Below, one piece after another: positions 36,335-47,095 of a DNA stretch of 64,000 nt. The stretch spans positions 248,001 to 312,000 of the forward strand of contig NZ_FXZB01000001.1 in assembly GCF_900169065.1 (NCBI RefSeq), read 5' to 3'. The DNA is from Brevibacterium aurantiacum (GTDB lineage: Bacteria; Actinomycetota; Actinomycetes; Actinomycetales; Brevibacteriaceae). Numbering within the stretch: position 1 is the stretch's first letter; each line of letters opens with the position of its first letter. A model generated the notes under the pieces. That model was not told where the DNA came from and ran no database searches. It saw only the letters and a program-made list of their open reading frames with translations. Both the position numbers and the translations under genes were made by a program.

Positions 36335-37435
36335 TCAACCTCTCAGAACGCGGGTTGCGATTGTGGCCATGGTGGTGGCGGCGTTGGTCGGATAGTGCAG
36401 ATCGAGGGCCGCTGCGCTCATGGCATCCAGGCGGGCCTGGTCGCTCACCAGCGGCAGAATCTGATCGGTCACGGTCGACGGGGAGAATTCCGCATTGTCG
36501 ACGAGCAGCGAGGCTCCGGCCTTGACGCTTCCGGCTGCGTTGAGGCGCTGTTCACCGTTGCCGATGGCCAAGGGAACGTAGAGGGCGGGAACCCCGACCA
36601 CGGTGGCTTCGGAGACGGTGGCGGCTCCCGAACGTGCCACGAGCAGGTCCGCGACCGCGTATGCTCTGTGCATTCCGTCGACGTAGTCGACGACGTGATA
36701 GTCAGGCAGCTGGGCCGCGGCTTCCCGCAGGGCGTCGTCCTTACCGGCTCCGGTGATGTGGAGGACCTGGACCCCGGCCTCCTGGCACAGAGGTGCTGCT
36801 GCGAGGAATGCGTCGTTGATGCGCTGTGCGCCTGAGGAGCCACCGGTCACGACCAGTACGGGTTTGTCATCGCTCAGGCCGAGGTCGGCCCGCCATGCCT
36901 GTCGTTGGGCGGAGTCGCTGCGGTCCAACGAGGAGATCTCGGTCGGCATCGGCATGCCGACCAGCGTCGAATTGCGCAGCTTCGTGTCGGGGAAGGTGGC
37001 CCCGACCAGACCTTGCGTCGTCAGGGCCGCGCCGAGGCGGTTCGCCATTCCGGGCTTCGCATTGGCTTCGTGGACGAGCAGTGGGATCTTCGCCTGTTTG
37101 GCTGCGATGAACGCCGGTGGGCAGACATACCCGCCGACTCCGACCACTGCCTTGACGTCACGTTCGGCGATGATCTTCTTGACGTGGGAGATATTGGCGG
37201 CGAATCGTTTGGGGAACTTCAGCGCGGCGGGCGAGATCGAACGCGGCATGGGAACCTTGTCGATCGTGAGGAGTTCGAAGCCGGCCTTCGGAACGATGTC
37301 GGCTTCGAGCCCGTCTGCGGTTCCCAGCGCGAAGACGTCCCACTCGGGATGGTTGGCACGCAGCTCACGGCCGATCGCCAGCATGGGCGATATGTGTCCG
37401 GTGGTGCCTCCACCGGCAAGGAGAATGCTCGTCAT
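36335..37435 (-). CDS. murG: MurG GlcNAc transferase (lipid II synthesis)
   Basis: A 366-residue peripheral membrane GT28 glycosyltransferase that adds GlcNAc to lipid I. N-terminal glycine loop LLAGGGTTGHISPMLAI, GVGGYVCPPAF, donor-binding VTGGSSGAQRIND and RSGAATVSE-type C-terminal motif are present, with PLAIGNGEQRLNA. The start MTSILLAGG at 37435 lies 1 nt after the ftsW stop, and murC follows 2 nt after its stop. Confidence 0.96.
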   Translation of the reverse strand: MTSILLAGGGTTGHISPMLAIGRELRANHPEWDVFALGTADGLEADIVPKAGFELLTIDKVPMPRSISPAALKFPKRFAANISHVKKIIAERDVKAVVGVGGYVCPPAFIAAKQAKIPLLVHEANAKPGMANRLGAALTTQGLVGATFPDTKLRNSTLVGMPMPTEISSLDRSDSAQRQAWRADLGLSDDKPVLVVTGGSSGAQRINDAFLAAAPLCQEAGVQVLHITGAGKDDALREAAAQLPDYHVVDYVDGMHRAYAVADLLVARSGAATVSEATVVGVPALYVPLAIGNGEQRLNAAGSVKAGASLLVDNAEFSPSTVTDQILPLVSDQARLDAMSAAALDLHYPTNAATTMATIATRVLRG

Positions 37436-37436
37436 C

Positions 37437-39053
37437 TCACTTCTTTCTCTTTCTGGCAAGTACGGCGAACGACGATCTCACTCGATCTTTGTGCACCTTG
37501 ATCGCGGCGGGTGCACCGTCCTCTGTTCTGGCGAAGGACAGTATCACCCCGACGGCGAGCAGAGACGCGACGATGGAGGATCCGCCATAGGACACGAAGG
37601 GCAGGGGCAGGCCGATGACCGGCAGAAGTCCGGTCACGACAGCGATGTTGATTGCGGCCTGGCCGATCAGCCAGGCGAAGAGTCCGGCCGTGGTGATCTG
37701 GATGAATCTGGACTTCGAGCGCAGGATGACCCGAATCATTCCGCAGGCCAGGGCCACGAACATCAGGATCACGGCCAGTGAGCCGAGGAGTCCGAGTTCT
37801 TCGCCGATGATGGCGAAGATGAAGTCGTTGTGAGCCTCGGGCAGCCAGGACCATTTCTCTCGGCTGGCACCGAGCCCCACTCCCAGCCAACCACCGGAGG
37901 CCAATGAGAACAGTCCGTGGTTGGACTGCCAGGCCTGGCCGGTGATGTCGGAGGCGCTCTGGTCTGCGTGGCCGGTGAGTGCCGCGGTGATGCGATTGAG
38001 CCGGTTCTCCGAACTGAAGACGAAGAACGCGGCGACAGCGGCCAAGCCGCCGAAGAGCAGAAGGAAGTACTTCCATGGGAAGAAGCCGATGAACAGACAC
38101 ACGAGTGCCATGGCCATGAGCACCAAGGCCGTGCCGAGGTCGTTGCCGCCGACGACGAGGCCGACAGCGAGGATGATGCCCGGGACGACGGGGATCATGG
38201 CGTGGCCGAAGGTCGTCATCTTTCCATATTTGCTGGCCAGCACGGCTCCCAGCCACACGGCCAGGGCAATCTTGAGGAATTCGGAGGGCTGCAGCTGGAA
38301 GCCGCCGAACTGGATCCAGTTGGCGTTGCCCTTCGTTGACTTGCCGAGTCCGGGGATGAAGACGGACGCCTGCATGCCCACGCCGAGCAGCAGCGCCCAC
38401 CATGACACTTTCCGCCACACGTGGACCGGGAAAAACGAGGCCGCGACCATGAGGATGATGCCCAACGCGACGAACCCCGCCTGCTTGTTGAAGTAGGCGA
38501 AGGACGATCCCTCTCCCCCGTCGTAGGAGGTGATGGAGGACGCCGAGAGGACCATGACGAGTCCGAGCGACGTCAGCGCGAGGACCGAGACGAGAATCAG
38601 ATAGTAGGTCGTGAGCGGGTAGGCAGAGACTCGCCCGAACTCACGGCGCACAGTCGACAGCATGGTCCGTACGGCACCGGTCCCGGGTCGATTCTCTGTA
38701 TCGGTCGCCTGAGGGCTGTGAGCGCTCGTCGCCTGTTTCCGGGTGCGTGAGGCGCTGGCCCCGGCGGGCTTCTTCGGCGAGTGTTTCTTCGGTGCCTGTT
38801 TCTTCGCTGACTGCTTCGTCGCGGCCGACTTCGTGGCCACAGACTTCTTCGCTGTCGACTTCTGCTGCGACTGAGTCGCCTGCTGTGACAGCGGCTTGGG
38901 CTTCGACTGCGACAGCGACTTCTGCTGGGACCGAGGCTTCCGCTGAGGCTGTGACTGCGACTTCTGCTGTGACTGCGACTTCTGCTGTGACTGCGGTTTC
39001 ACGGCCTGGGGCTTGCGCTTGGCCTGCGGCTTCGCGGTTGTCTGCCGTCCCAT
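37437..39053 (-). CDS. ftsW: Septal peptidoglycan polymerase FtsW with a long basic N-terminal extension
   Basis: A 538-residue SEDS glycosyltransferase that polymerises lipid II at the septum with FtsI. Residues 1-130 are a low-complexity Gln/Lys/Ser extension with repeats of the type SQQKSQ, then AKK/SPKKP, with no membrane helix. The ten-helix SEDS core starts near residue 148 (PLTTYYLILVSVLALTSLG). Core motifs: VMVLSASS, GKSTKGNANWIQFG, QPSEFLKIAL, GNDLGTALV and PVIGLPLPFVSYGGSS. The start MGRQTTAKPQ at 39053 lies 1 nt after murD; later starts would lose only the extension. Confidence 0.94.
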   Translation of the reverse strand: MGRQTTAKPQAKRKPQAVKPQSQQKSQSQQKSQSQPQRKPRSQQKSLSQSKPKPLSQQATQSQQKSTAKKSVATKSAATKQSAKKQAPKKHSPKKPAGASASRTRKQATSAHSPQATDTENRPGTGAVRTMLSTVRREFGRVSAYPLTTYYLILVSVLALTSLGLVMVLSASSITSYDGGEGSSFAYFNKQAGFVALGIILMVAASFFPVHVWRKVSWWALLLGVGMQASVFIPGLGKSTKGNANWIQFGGFQLQPSEFLKIALAVWLGAVLASKYGKMTTFGHAMIPVVPGIILAVGLVVGGNDLGTALVLMAMALVCLFIGFFPWKYFLLLFGGLAAVAAFFVFSSENRLNRITAALTGHADQSASDITGQAWQSNHGLFSLASGGWLGVGLGASREKWSWLPEAHNDFIFAIIGEELGLLGSLAVILMFVALACGMIRVILRSKSRFIQITTAGLFAWLIGQAAINIAVVTGLLPVIGLPLPFVSYGGSSIVASLLAVGVILSFARTEDGAPAAIKVHKDRVRSSFAVLARKRKK

Positions 39054-39054
39054 C

Positions 39055-40590
39055 TCAGCTCCCCAGGTGTGCGTGGACAGCCTGAGTGAAGAGTTCACCT
39101 CGAGTGTTGTAGTTGAGGAATTGGTCCATGCTTGCTGCTGCAGGAGCCAACAGCACGGTGTCACCGGAGGTGGCGATGCCCGCAGCGGCTTCCACTGCGG
39201 CAGCGACCACGGCTTCACCGCGACGTCGAGGCACGCCCGAGTCCACCGCGAGTGCGGGCTCGATCCGGATCACGTCGAGATCGGGAGCGGTCGCCGCGAT
39301 GGCATCGCGGAAGGCTGAGTCATCGGATCCGATGAGCACAAGCGCGCGCAGCCGGTGTCCGTGGTCGGCGAAGAGAGAGGTGAAGTCCGCCCCTTTGGGC
39401 AGTCCTCCGGCGATCCAGACGATCGAGTCGAAGCTGCCGAGCGAGGCATTGGCGGCGTGTGTGTTCGTCGCCTTCGAATCATCGACCCAGGTGATCCCGT
39501 TGTTCTCCGCGACGGTGACCATGCGGTGGGCTCCAAGTGAGTGGTTCTTCAGTCCCTCAGAGATGGCCTGACCAGGTACCCCGATGCTCCGTGCCAGGGC
39601 AGCGGCAGCGAGTGCGTTCGCAACCTGGTGGTCTGCTGGAGCACGGCCGGGAACTCCGGTCGCCGCGGCCACATCGTCCAAGGATGCGAGTTCGGCGGCC
39701 GAGGAGTAGCGCTGTGGGATGAAGGCACGATCGACGAGGATGTCCTCGACGACGCCCAGCTCTCCCGGACGCGGAATTCCTGTGGTGAAGCCGATGGCCT
39801 TAGCCCCGTCGACGACGTCGGCCTCTTCGACCATGTGCAGGGTCACCTCGTCGGCGACGTTGTAGATGCACGCGGTCTTCGCCTGATGGTAGATCTTGGC
39901 CTTCGCGGCCACGTAGGCGTCGGCGCTGCCGTGCCAGTCCAGATGATCGGGGGCGATATTGAGCACGGCGGCGGCATCGGCGCTCAGCGAATACTGCCAG
40001 TGGAGCTGGAAGCTCGAGAGTTCGATGGCCAGGACCTCAAGGCCAGGTTCGAGGACGGCCTCGAGCAGCGGTGCTCCGATGTTTCCGCACGCCTTGGCCT
40101 TCATGCCATTGGCCACGAGCATCGATTCGAGCATCGTCGTGGTCGTGGTCTTGCCGTTGGTGCCGGTGATGGCCAACCAGGTGGCGTCGTTGGTGCCGCG
40201 GATGCGCCATGCCAACTCGACTTCGCCGATCACGGGCACCCCCGCCTCGGCGGCGGCCAGAAGCAGCGGGTGGTCGGGCCGCCAGCCCGGGGAGGTCACA
40301 ACCAGATCGAGGGCTTCCTCGGGCAGCGAGGTGACGTGCTGCTCTCCGCGTCGGATGTCGACGTCGAAGACCTCGAGGATCTGGATCTTCTCGCTGACAT
40401 CGGCATGCTCATCACCGTCGACGACGATGACGTCTGCGCCACGTTCGCCGAGGTGGACCGCCGCAGGGAATCCCGTCACACCGAGACCGGTGACGAGGAT
40501 CCGCAGGCCGTCCAATGACGAGCTCGGCCCCTCGAGTGCGGCCGGGATCGCGTCGGCGTTCGGATAGTCCGTGCGGGGATTCTCAGCCAA
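39055..40590 (-). CDS. murD: UDP-N-acetylmuramoylalanine--D-glutamate ligase
   Basis: A 511-residue Mur ligase that adds D-Glu. The N-terminal domain has [16 protein letters not shown]. The ATP loop is [17 protein letters not shown], and [10 protein letters not shown] and [12 protein letters not shown] are the typical MurD blocks. It is slightly longer than E. coli MurD (438 aa) because of an N-terminal extension and insertions. Its start overlaps the mraY 3' end by 8 nt. Confidence 0.96.
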   Translation of the reverse strand: MAENPRTDYPNADAIPAALEGPSSSLDGLRILVTGLGVTGFPAAVHLGERGADVIVVDGDEHADVSEKIQILEVFDVDIRRGEQHVTSLPEEALDLVVTSPGWRPDHPLLLAAAEAGVPVIGEVELAWRIRGTNDATWLAITGTNGKTTTTTMLESMLVANGMKAKACGNIGAPLLEAVLEPGLEVLAIELSSFQLHWQYSLSADAAAVLNIAPDHLDWHGSADAYVAAKAKIYHQAKTACIYNVADEVTLHMVEEADVVDGAKAIGFTTGIPRPGELGVVEDILVDRAFIPQRYSSAAELASLDDVAAATGVPGRAPADHQVANALAAAALARSIGVPGQAISEGLKNHSLGAHRMVTVAENNGITWVDDSKATNTHAANASLGSFDSIVWIAGGLPKGADFTSLFADHGHRLRALVLIGSDDSAFRDAIAATAPDLDVIRIEPALAVDSGVPRRRGEAVVAAAVEAAAGIATSGDTVLLAPAAASMDQFLNYNTRGELFTQAVHAHLGS

Positions 40591-41671
40591 CGCGAGACAC
40601 CCATTCGGCGTAGAAGAGGCAGATTCCGGCGATGACGAAGAGCGCTGCGATGATCCAGAACCGGACCACGATGGTGACTTCGGCCCATCCCTTGAGTTCG
40701 AAGTGATGTTGGAGCGGTGCCATTCGGAACACGCGTTTCCCGGTGGTCTTGAACGACACGACCTGGATGATCACGGAGAGGGTGATGATGACGAAGAGAC
40801 CGCCGAGGACAACGAGCAGAAGTTCGGTCCGCGACATGATCGCGAGACCGGCGATTGCGCCGCCGATGGCCAGAGAACCGGTGTCGCCCATGAAGATCTT
40901 CGCCGGGGAGGTGTTGAACCACAGGAAGCCGAAGCAGGCGGCTGCCATAGCGCCGGCGACCATCGCGAGATCACGTGGGTCGCGCATGTAGTAGCAGGCG
41001 TTGGTGGCGTCCGTCATCAGGTTGCAGTTCTGTGTCGACTGCCAGGTGCCGATGACGACGTAGGCGGCGAAGACGACCACCGAGGCGCCGGCTGCCAGAC
41101 CGTCGAGGCCGTCGGTGAGGTTCACTGCGTTGGATACCGCGGTGACGATGAGGTTGGCCCAGATGACGAAGAGGATGAGACCGAGGACCGCGGACCCGAA
41201 AGCCAGATCGAGGTTGGTATCGCGGATGAACGACACCTTCGTCGATGCCGGCGTCTCTCCGAACGAGTTCGGGAACTGCAGTGCCAGAACTGCGAAGGAG
41301 ATTCCGACGAAGGCCTGGCCGAGCAGCTTCGGCACCGGGCGCAGGCCCAGTGAGCGCTGCCTCTTGATCTTGATGAAGTCGTCGAGGAAGCCGACGACGC
41401 CGAGTCCGGCGGCAAGCCAGAGGACGAGGAGTCCGGAGGCCGTCGGGACCGACCCTGTGAACAGGTGCCCGAGAAGGTAGGCGAGGATGGCGGCACCGAT
41501 GATGACGACGCCGCCCATGGTCGGTGTGCCGCGCTTCGTGGCATGCGACGTCGGGCCGTCATCACGGACGAACTGGCCGTAGCCTCGTTTGACGAGAACA
41601 CGGATGAACAGCGGTGTGCCGACCAGCGCGAAGATCAGTGCCAGACAGGCAGCAAGCAGTACGGCGATCAT
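40583..41671 (-). CDS. mraY: Phospho-N-acetylmuramoyl-pentapeptide transferase
   Basis: A 362-residue polytopic enzyme that transfers phospho-MurNAc-pentapeptide to undecaprenyl phosphate, making lipid I. It has ten hydrophobic helices. Signatures: [37 protein letters not shown] (catalytic Asp pair), [13 protein letters not shown] and the loop [19 protein letters not shown]. It overlaps murF by 4 nt (ATGA) and murD by 8 nt. Confidence 0.97.
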   Translation of the reverse strand: MIAVLLAACLALIFALVGTPLFIRVLVKRGYGQFVRDDGPTSHATKRGTPTMGGVVIIGAAILAYLLGHLFTGSVPTASGLLVLWLAAGLGVVGFLDDFIKIKRQRSLGLRPVPKLLGQAFVGISFAVLALQFPNSFGETPASTKVSFIRDTNLDLAFGSAVLGLILFVIWANLIVTAVSNAVNLTDGLDGLAAGASVVVFAAYVVIGTWQSTQNCNLMTDATNACYYMRDPRDLAMVAGAMAAACFGFLWFNTSPAKIFMGDTGSLAIGGAIAGLAIMSRTELLLVVLGGLFVIITLSVIIQVVSFKTTGKRVFRMAPLQHHFELKGWAEVTIVVRFWIIAALFVIAGICLFYAEWVSRVG

Positions 41672-43134
41672 TGGCCCCCCGATACACCGGCGATTTCATC
41701 TCCAAGATAGCGCAGACCGGCATCTCTGGAGGATTTGAACAAGACGATGTCTCCCGGAGCCAGTTCCGCGTTCAGGAGGTCCCTAGCCTCAGCAGCGGTG
41801 GGAACCCAGGCTGCTTCGTTGCCCCATGAACCTTCGAGGTTCGCGGCATTGAAGATGGGCTTTGCTCCGTCGCCGACGACGATGGTGCGAGTGATGTTGA
41901 GTCGTACGACGAGTTCTCCGATGTCGGAGTGGGCTGAGATCGATTCGTCGCCGAGCTCGAGCATTTCACCGAGGACTGCGAAGGTCCGCCGTGGTCGGCT
42001 CTCCTCGTCGCCGCGGCCCATCGATGCCAGCGTCTTCAACGAGGCTCGCATTGATTCCGGGTTCGCGTTGTACGCGTCGTTGAGCACGGTCACACCGGAC
42101 GGGGAGTCGATGAGCTCCATCCTCCACCGGCTCGCGGCCGAGGAAGTGGAGAGTGTGGTCACGATGGACTTCATGCCCACCCCGCAGGCGTGGGCGATGG
42201 CGGCCGAGGCAAGTGCGTTGCCGACATGGTGTTCGCCGATCAGGGCCAGGCGCACGTCCTGCGGCTCTTCACCGGGCAGGTTCAGTGAGAAGGTGGCGTG
42301 TCCCGAGGCGTCGGTGGTGACACCAGTTCCGCGCACGACCGAGTCCTCGTCCGCAACCCATTCGGGCAGTGACTCACGCTGTGAGAACCACAGGGTGCTG
42401 ACATCGGGTGAGAGGACCTCACGCATCCCGGCCACTCGTGAGTCATCGGCGTTGAGGATCGCGACGGATCCTGCTGTCAGGGACTCGACGAGCTCGGCCT
42501 TGGCCCGCGCGGTGTTCTCGATCGAGCCGAACACGCCGGAGTGGGCTGTGCCGACTGCGAGTTCGACCGCAATATCGGGGCGGACCAGGCTGGTGAGGTA
42601 GGCCAGGTTGCCGATGGATCGGGCACCCATCTCGAGGACGAGGAAGCGGGTGGTCTCCCCTGCCCGCAGCGCGGTCAATGGCACGCCGACCTCGTTGTTG
42701 TATGAGTTGGGCGGCCATACCGTCTCGTCCTCGCCGGCGAGCAGGTCGGCGGCGAGATCCTTCACCGTCGTCTTGCCGACCGAGCCGGTGATCGCGATGA
42801 CCGTGATCTCACCGGCCTCACGCAGCGATTCGATATTGCACTTGGCCAACTGGCCCAGCGCCTCCGTGGCATCGGAGACGAGGACGGTGGGCAGCGTCGC
42901 ATCGTCAAGGGTGGGGACGGATTCGCCGATGATCAGCGCTGCGCCGGCCTCGACGGCTGCCGCTGCGAATTCGATGCCGTCGAAGGATTCACCTCGGCGG
43001 GCAACGTAGATATCGCCGGGTCCGACTTCTCTCGAATCGGTTACCACTCCGGCGGACAATTTGGTCTCGGGGTCAACGCCGTACAACTCGCCGGAGACGG
43101 CGGTTGCTATTTCGGCTGCACTCAGTCGCTTCAT
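41668..43134 (-). CDS. murF: UDP-MurNAc-tripeptide--D-alanyl-D-alanine ligase
   Basis: A 488-residue ligase that adds D-Ala-D-Ala to complete the UDP-MurNAc-pentapeptide. ATP loop [28 protein letters not shown] and [16 protein letters not shown] are MurF-typical. The start [13 protein letters not shown] at 43134 is 1 nt after murE; an upstream in-frame ATG lies within murE. The D-Ala-D-Ala ligase gene is not in this cluster. Confidence 0.96.
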   Translation of the reverse strand: MKRLSAAEIATAVSGELYGVDPETKLSAGVVTDSREVGPGDIYVARRGESFDGIEFAAAAVEAGAALIIGESVPTLDDATLPTVLVSDATEALGQLAKCNIESLREAGEITVIAITGSVGKTTVKDLAADLLAGEDETVWPPNSYNNEVGVPLTALRAGETTRFLVLEMGARSIGNLAYLTSLVRPDIAVELAVGTAHSGVFGSIENTARAKAELVESLTAGSVAILNADDSRVAGMREVLSPDVSTLWFSQRESLPEWVADEDSVVRGTGVTTDASGHATFSLNLPGEEPQDVRLALIGEHHVGNALASAAIAHACGVGMKSIVTTLSTSSAASRWRMELIDSPSGVTVLNDAYNANPESMRASLKTLASMGRGDEESRPRRTFAVLGEMLELGDESISAHSDIGELVVRLNITRTIVVGDGAKPIFNAANLEGSWGNEAAWVPTAAEARDLLNAELAPGDIVLFKSSRDAGLRYLGDEIAGVSGGQ

Positions 43135-43135
43135 A

Positions 43136-44698
43136 TCAACTGTGAACTTTACCTGTTTGTGCGCCGCCAAGTCGCGTGCACAGCGCTGAGCGTGTCCTCG
43201 ATCTGTCGTCGAAGTCGGTCACAACGCCGCCAGCGGACTGTCCGGTTTCGTGGCCCTTCCCTGCAATGAGCACGGTTGTGGAGGCCTCAGCGGCGGCAAT
43301 CGCCTCGTCGATGGCGGACCCCCTCTCGGCAACTTCAATGACTTTCTTCACACGCGCGCGTCCGTTTGAGATCTCTGCATCGATGCCTTCTCTGATGGCG
43401 GCTCGAATCAAGTTCGGATCCTCGGTGCGCGGGTTGTCATCGGTGAGGACGATCACGTCTGCCCCGCGAGCGGCGGCCTGACCCATCCCATATCGCTTCC
43501 CCCTGTCACGGTCACCACCTGCGCCGAAGACGATGACGAGTTCCTCACTGTCGGCATGAAGCGAGGCCAGGGCCTTCTCGATCGCATCGGGCGTGTGGGA
43601 GTAGTCGACGATCGCACGGGGCAGGCGTTCCGGATGCGTCTGCCCTTCTGCACGCGGGCCGCTGACATCGATGATCTCCATCCGGCCTGGGACTGAGGCA
43701 CTGAAGGTGCGTCCGATCGCGTTGAGATCCGAGACGGCGATTCCGGCTTCCAGCAGCATCGCCGCGGCCAGCGCGGTGTTCGTGACGTTGAAGTCCCCCG
43801 GCAGCGGAGAGCGCAGGGCGATGGTCTCGTCGGCGGATCCGCCGAGGTGGAGGATGAAGTCGGATACGCCTGGAGTGTGTTCGATCCGCAGTTCGCTGCG
43901 GTCGTCTCGCCCCAGCGTGCGCACCGGCACCTGAGCGGCTTCGACCATCTTCTCGCCCCACCTGTCCTCGACAACGATGACAGCGGCATCGGAGAAGGTT
44001 CGAGTGAACAGCTGGGCCTTGACGTCGAAGTACTCGTCCATGGAGTTGTGGAAGTCGAGATGATCCTGGGAGAGGTTCGTGAAACCCGAGACCGCGAAGT
44101 GAGCCCCGTCGACCCGGTGCTGGCTCAGCGCATGTGAGGACACCTCCATGGCACAGGTGTCGACGTCAGCGGCGCGCATCTTCGCGAACAGGGCATGCAG
44201 CTCGGGAGCTTCAGGGGTCGTACGCACGCTCGGTTCTCTCACGCCGGCGATGAGCGTCGCCACAGTGCCGATGACTCCGGTGCGGTGTCCGAGGGCTTCA
44301 AGCATCCCGTCGACGAGGTAGGTCGTCGTCGTCTTCCCATTGGTTCCGGTCACACCGATCAGCTGTGGAGACACCGAGGTGCCGTACACGGCTGCCGAGA
44401 CGAACCCCAGGACCGACCGGGGGTGTTCCACGATCAGCCCGGTCACCTCGGCGAGGGTCTGCGGGTCAACGGCAGCGGAGATCATGTCCCAACCGGCGGC
44501 ATCGGTGAGGATCGCGGTGATCCCGCGCTCCATGAGATCCGGTGCGAACTTCGCTCCGTGGACGTTCGCACCCGGCAGCGCTGCGTACAGCTGACCCGGG
44601 GAAACGGTGCGCGAATCGTGGGAGACTCCCCCGACCTCGCGTTCAGGATCTCCGTGGACTGTTCCAGGGGCTGCCGGCAGCAGCTGTGAGATACGCAT
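43136..44698 (-). CDS. murE: UDP-MurNAc-L-Ala-D-Glu--meso-DAP ligase
   Basis: A 520-residue ligase that adds the third stem residue. ATP loop [19 protein letters not shown] and NLSQDHLDFHNSMDEYF are present. The substrate-specificity motif is DDNPRTEDP; DNPR marks enzymes that use meso-diaminopimelate rather than L-Lys, which fits Brevibacterium-type walls. The ATG at 44698 shares one base with the ftsI TAA (TAATG). An alternative ATG at 44707 would add three residues. Confidence 0.95.
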   Translation of the reverse strand: MRISQLLPAAPGTVHGDPEREVGGVSHDSRTVSPGQLYAALPGANVHGAKFAPDLMERGITAILTDAAGWDMISAAVDPQTLAEVTGLIVEHPRSVLGFVSAAVYGTSVSPQLIGVTGTNGKTTTTYLVDGMLEALGHRTGVIGTVATLIAGVREPSVRTTPEAPELHALFAKMRAADVDTCAMEVSSHALSQHRVDGAHFAVSGFTNLSQDHLDFHNSMDEYFDVKAQLFTRTFSDAAVIVVEDRWGEKMVEAAQVPVRTLGRDDRSELRIEHTPGVSDFILHLGGSADETIALRSPLPGDFNVTNTALAAAMLLEAGIAVSDLNAIGRTFSASVPGRMEIIDVSGPRAEGQTHPERLPRAIVDYSHTPDAIEKALASLHADSEELVIVFGAGGDRDRGKRYGMGQAAARGADVIVLTDDNPRTEDPNLIRAAIREGIDAEISNGRARVKKVIEVAERGSAIDEAIAAAEASTTVLIAGKGHETGQSAGGVVTDFDDRSRTRSALCTRLGGAQTGKVHS

Positions 44699-46479
44699 TA
44701 TTTCCATTCTCGAGCGGGTAGCTGGGGATCCTCGGTCGATGGAGGGATCTTGAGGTGACGCATGGTGAAGCCGGCGACATCAGAGAACACCGGGGCCGCG
44801 GCACTTCCACCGTAATAGCCGTTTCGGGGCCGCTGCAACGTCACCGAGATCGCGATCTGCGGGTCCTCGGCGGGGAGGACACCGACGAACGAGGCTGTGT
44901 AGCCGTCGTAGCCGCCGCCTTCGGCTGCCGGAGCCTGCGCGGTTCCTGTCTTTCCCGCCACCCGGTAGCCGGAGACCTGCGCCGACTTGCCGGTGCCCTT
45001 GGCGACGACGCCTTCGAGCATGGACAGTGTCTGGTCAGCGGCCTTCTTGCTGATGACCCGCTCGGGTTCACCTGCCGGGTTCGGGATCGTCTTCCCTGAG
45101 GGAGAGACCGTTCCATCGACGAGCGTCGAGGGCACGTGCACCCCGCCGTTGGCGATGGTCGCGATGACATCGGTGGTCTGGACAGCGTTCGCGGCCACAC
45201 CCTGGCCGAACATCACCGTGTATTTGGTGCGACCGTCCCACTCCTTATAGGGGTGGAGGATGCCTGAGGTCTGTGCAGGGAACTTGACGCCTGTCGGCGT
45301 ACCGAAGCCGAACTTCTTCAGGTAGCCGTAACGCTGCTCTTCTGAGAGCGCGTTTCCTGCCAGAATGGTGCCGGTGTTCGACGATTCGGAGAGGATCCCC
45401 GCGAACGTGAGCTTCTCGTCTGGGTGCGGGTGGGAGTCACGGAACTCTTCGTCGTTGGGTGCCTTCCACTTATCGGGCACCGTGAATTCCTGCTCCGGAG
45501 TCACCAGTCCCTGGTCGAGCAGTGCGGCGGCCGTGACCATTTTGGCCGTCGAACCGGGCTCGAAGACATCGGTGAAGATGCGAGACCCACGGTCCTCGCC
45601 GTCGACCTTGCCCGGTGAGTTCGGATCGACGCTGGGGGCATCCGCGGCAGTCAGGATCTTGCCGGTTTTGATGTCCTTGATCACGATCGACGCGGATTCT
45701 GCCTCGTGCTTCTTGCGCTGTTCCTCGATCGCCTGCTGGGCGTAGTACTGCAGGGCCGGGTCGATCGTCGTCTGCAGACCTTTTCCGTCGACGGCGGCAC
45801 GGGTGTTGTTGTCCCCGAGCGGGATGATCTCACCGCGTGCACCACGCTCGTACTGCTGCTGACCGTCGCGCCCGCTCAGCTGTTCGTTGTAGGCCATCTC
45901 AAGCCCAGCCTGAGGCTGGCCGTCGGAGCTGAGGAAGCCCACGAGGTTCCCGGCCACCGCGCCGGACGGATAGGAGCGCACTGCGTACTCCTCCGCGGAG
46001 AGGCCGAGGATGTTGAGATCCTTCACCTCGCGCCAGGTCTCGGAGGTCAGTCCCTTCGCAACAGGGTTCCAGCGTTTGTCGCCGACCAGCTTAGGGTACA
46101 GCAGACCGGGGTCGGTGTCGAGTGGAGCGGCCAGAGCCTCAGCAGCACCCCAGGCGCCGACCAGCTTTCCGTCCACCTTGTACTGCGCCACGTTCTGCTG
46201 GTCCACGACGAGCTGATAGCGGGAGACGCTGTCGGCGAGAACTGTGCCATCGGCGGCCAGGATCTGTCCGCGCGAAGCCGGCAGGGTTTTGGTGACGAGC
46301 CGGTTGGAGAGAGCCTTCTCCGCCAGTTTCATCGAATCCATGCCCTGGATCGAGATCAGGCGCCCCGAGGTGACGAGGAGAACCAGGATGGACAGGCTCG
46401 CGATCAGCGCCATCCGCAGGCGCAGATTCGGTTTGCCTCGTCCGCCTTTTTTCTTCACCCGAGTTGCTCGTGGGCCCAT
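44698..46479 (-). CDS. ftsI: Septal transpeptidase FtsI (class B PBP)
   Basis: A 593-residue class B penicillin-binding protein that cross-links septal peptidoglycan with FtsW. A basic cytoplasmic tail and one membrane anchor (about 22-44) precede the dimerisation/pedestal domain. The transpeptidase domain has active-site Ser310 in STAK, SSN at 366-368 and KTGTA at 510-514. No PASTA repeats are present. It is 49 nt downstream of ftsL. Confidence 0.95.
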   Translation of the reverse strand: MGPRATRVKKKGGRGKPNLRLRMALIASLSILVLLVTSGRLISIQGMDSMKLAEKALSNRLVTKTLPASRGQILAADGTVLADSVSRYQLVVDQQNVAQYKVDGKLVGAWGAAEALAAPLDTDPGLLYPKLVGDKRWNPVAKGLTSETWREVKDLNILGLSAEEYAVRSYPSGAVAGNLVGFLSSDGQPQAGLEMAYNEQLSGRDGQQQYERGARGEIIPLGDNNTRAAVDGKGLQTTIDPALQYYAQQAIEEQRKKHEAESASIVIKDIKTGKILTAADAPSVDPNSPGKVDGEDRGSRIFTDVFEPGSTAKMVTAAALLDQGLVTPEQEFTVPDKWKAPNDEEFRDSHPHPDEKLTFAGILSESSNTGTILAGNALSEEQRYGYLKKFGFGTPTGVKFPAQTSGILHPYKEWDGRTKYTVMFGQGVAANAVQTTDVIATIANGGVHVPSTLVDGTVSPSGKTIPNPAGEPERVISKKAADQTLSMLEGVVAKGTGKSAQVSGYRVAGKTGTAQAPAAEGGGYDGYTASFVGVLPAEDPQIAISVTLQRPRNGYYGGSAAAPVFSDVAGFTMRHLKIPPSTEDPQLPAREWK

Positions 46480-46528
46480 TGCTCTGTCCTTGGTCCTTGC
46501 TGATCGGCGAATGGCTGTCGGACTCGCC

Positions 46529-47095
46529 TTATTTCGGAGTGTCCTGAGCCGGTGGGGCGATGTCCTTGCTGGGACTGCCGCCGACTACTGGCAGCTTCTC
46601 ATCCGATCGTAGATTGGGACGGAGGTCTTCGCGGGTATTGGCACGCGGGCCGGGGACAACTGTCGGCTTCTTTTCTCCGCTGACGTCGATCGGAGGGGCG
46701 TCGATGATCTTCCCTGTCTTCGCATCGAGGAATTCGGGCGACGAGTCACGAACCAGCCCGAGCTCTTCGGCCGCAATGGAGATGTTCTGCGGTGACTCTC
46801 GGTAGGAGTTGTCTTCGACCAGTCGGTCCTTCTGCTCGGCCAGCTGCTCCTTCTCGGAGTTGAGCTGGTCGATCTGATAGGAGGTGTGGGAGATGAAGAT
46901 GTTGAGCAGCAGCACCGCGACGAGGGTCGCGACGAGGATCGCCACGCACAGCATCGAGAACGGCACTCGGGCCTTCGGCAGCTCGAACTTCAGCAGCTTC
47001 AGGCTCGGTGGTGTCAGCCGAGAGCTCGACTCCCCTGCGACGCGGCTGCGCTCGGTGAGGTGCGGGCGGCGGACGGCGGCTTGGGCGTTGTTCAC
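46529..47095 (-). CDS. ftsL: FtsL-like divisome protein
   Basis: A 188-residue bitopic protein. A cytoplasmic tail (about 1-45) and one membrane helix (VPFSMLCVAILVATLVAVLL, about 43-63) precede a coiled coil (SYQIDQLNSEKEQLAEQKDRLVEDN). The tail is Pro-rich. It is assigned as FtsL by topology and its position between rsmH and ftsI, since sequence conservation is low. The start is GTG at 47095, overlapping the rsmH stop (GTGA), with GGGAGG 8 nt upstream. Confidence 0.87.
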   Translation of the reverse strand: MNNAQAAVRRPHLTERSRVAGESSSRLTPPSLKLLKFELPKARVPFSMLCVAILVATLVAVLLLNIFISHTSYQIDQLNSEKEQLAEQKDRLVEDNSYRESPQNISIAAEELGLVRDSSPEFLDAKTGKIIDAPPIDVSGEKKPTVVPGPRANTREDLRPNLRSDEKLPVVGGSPSKDIAPPAQDTPK

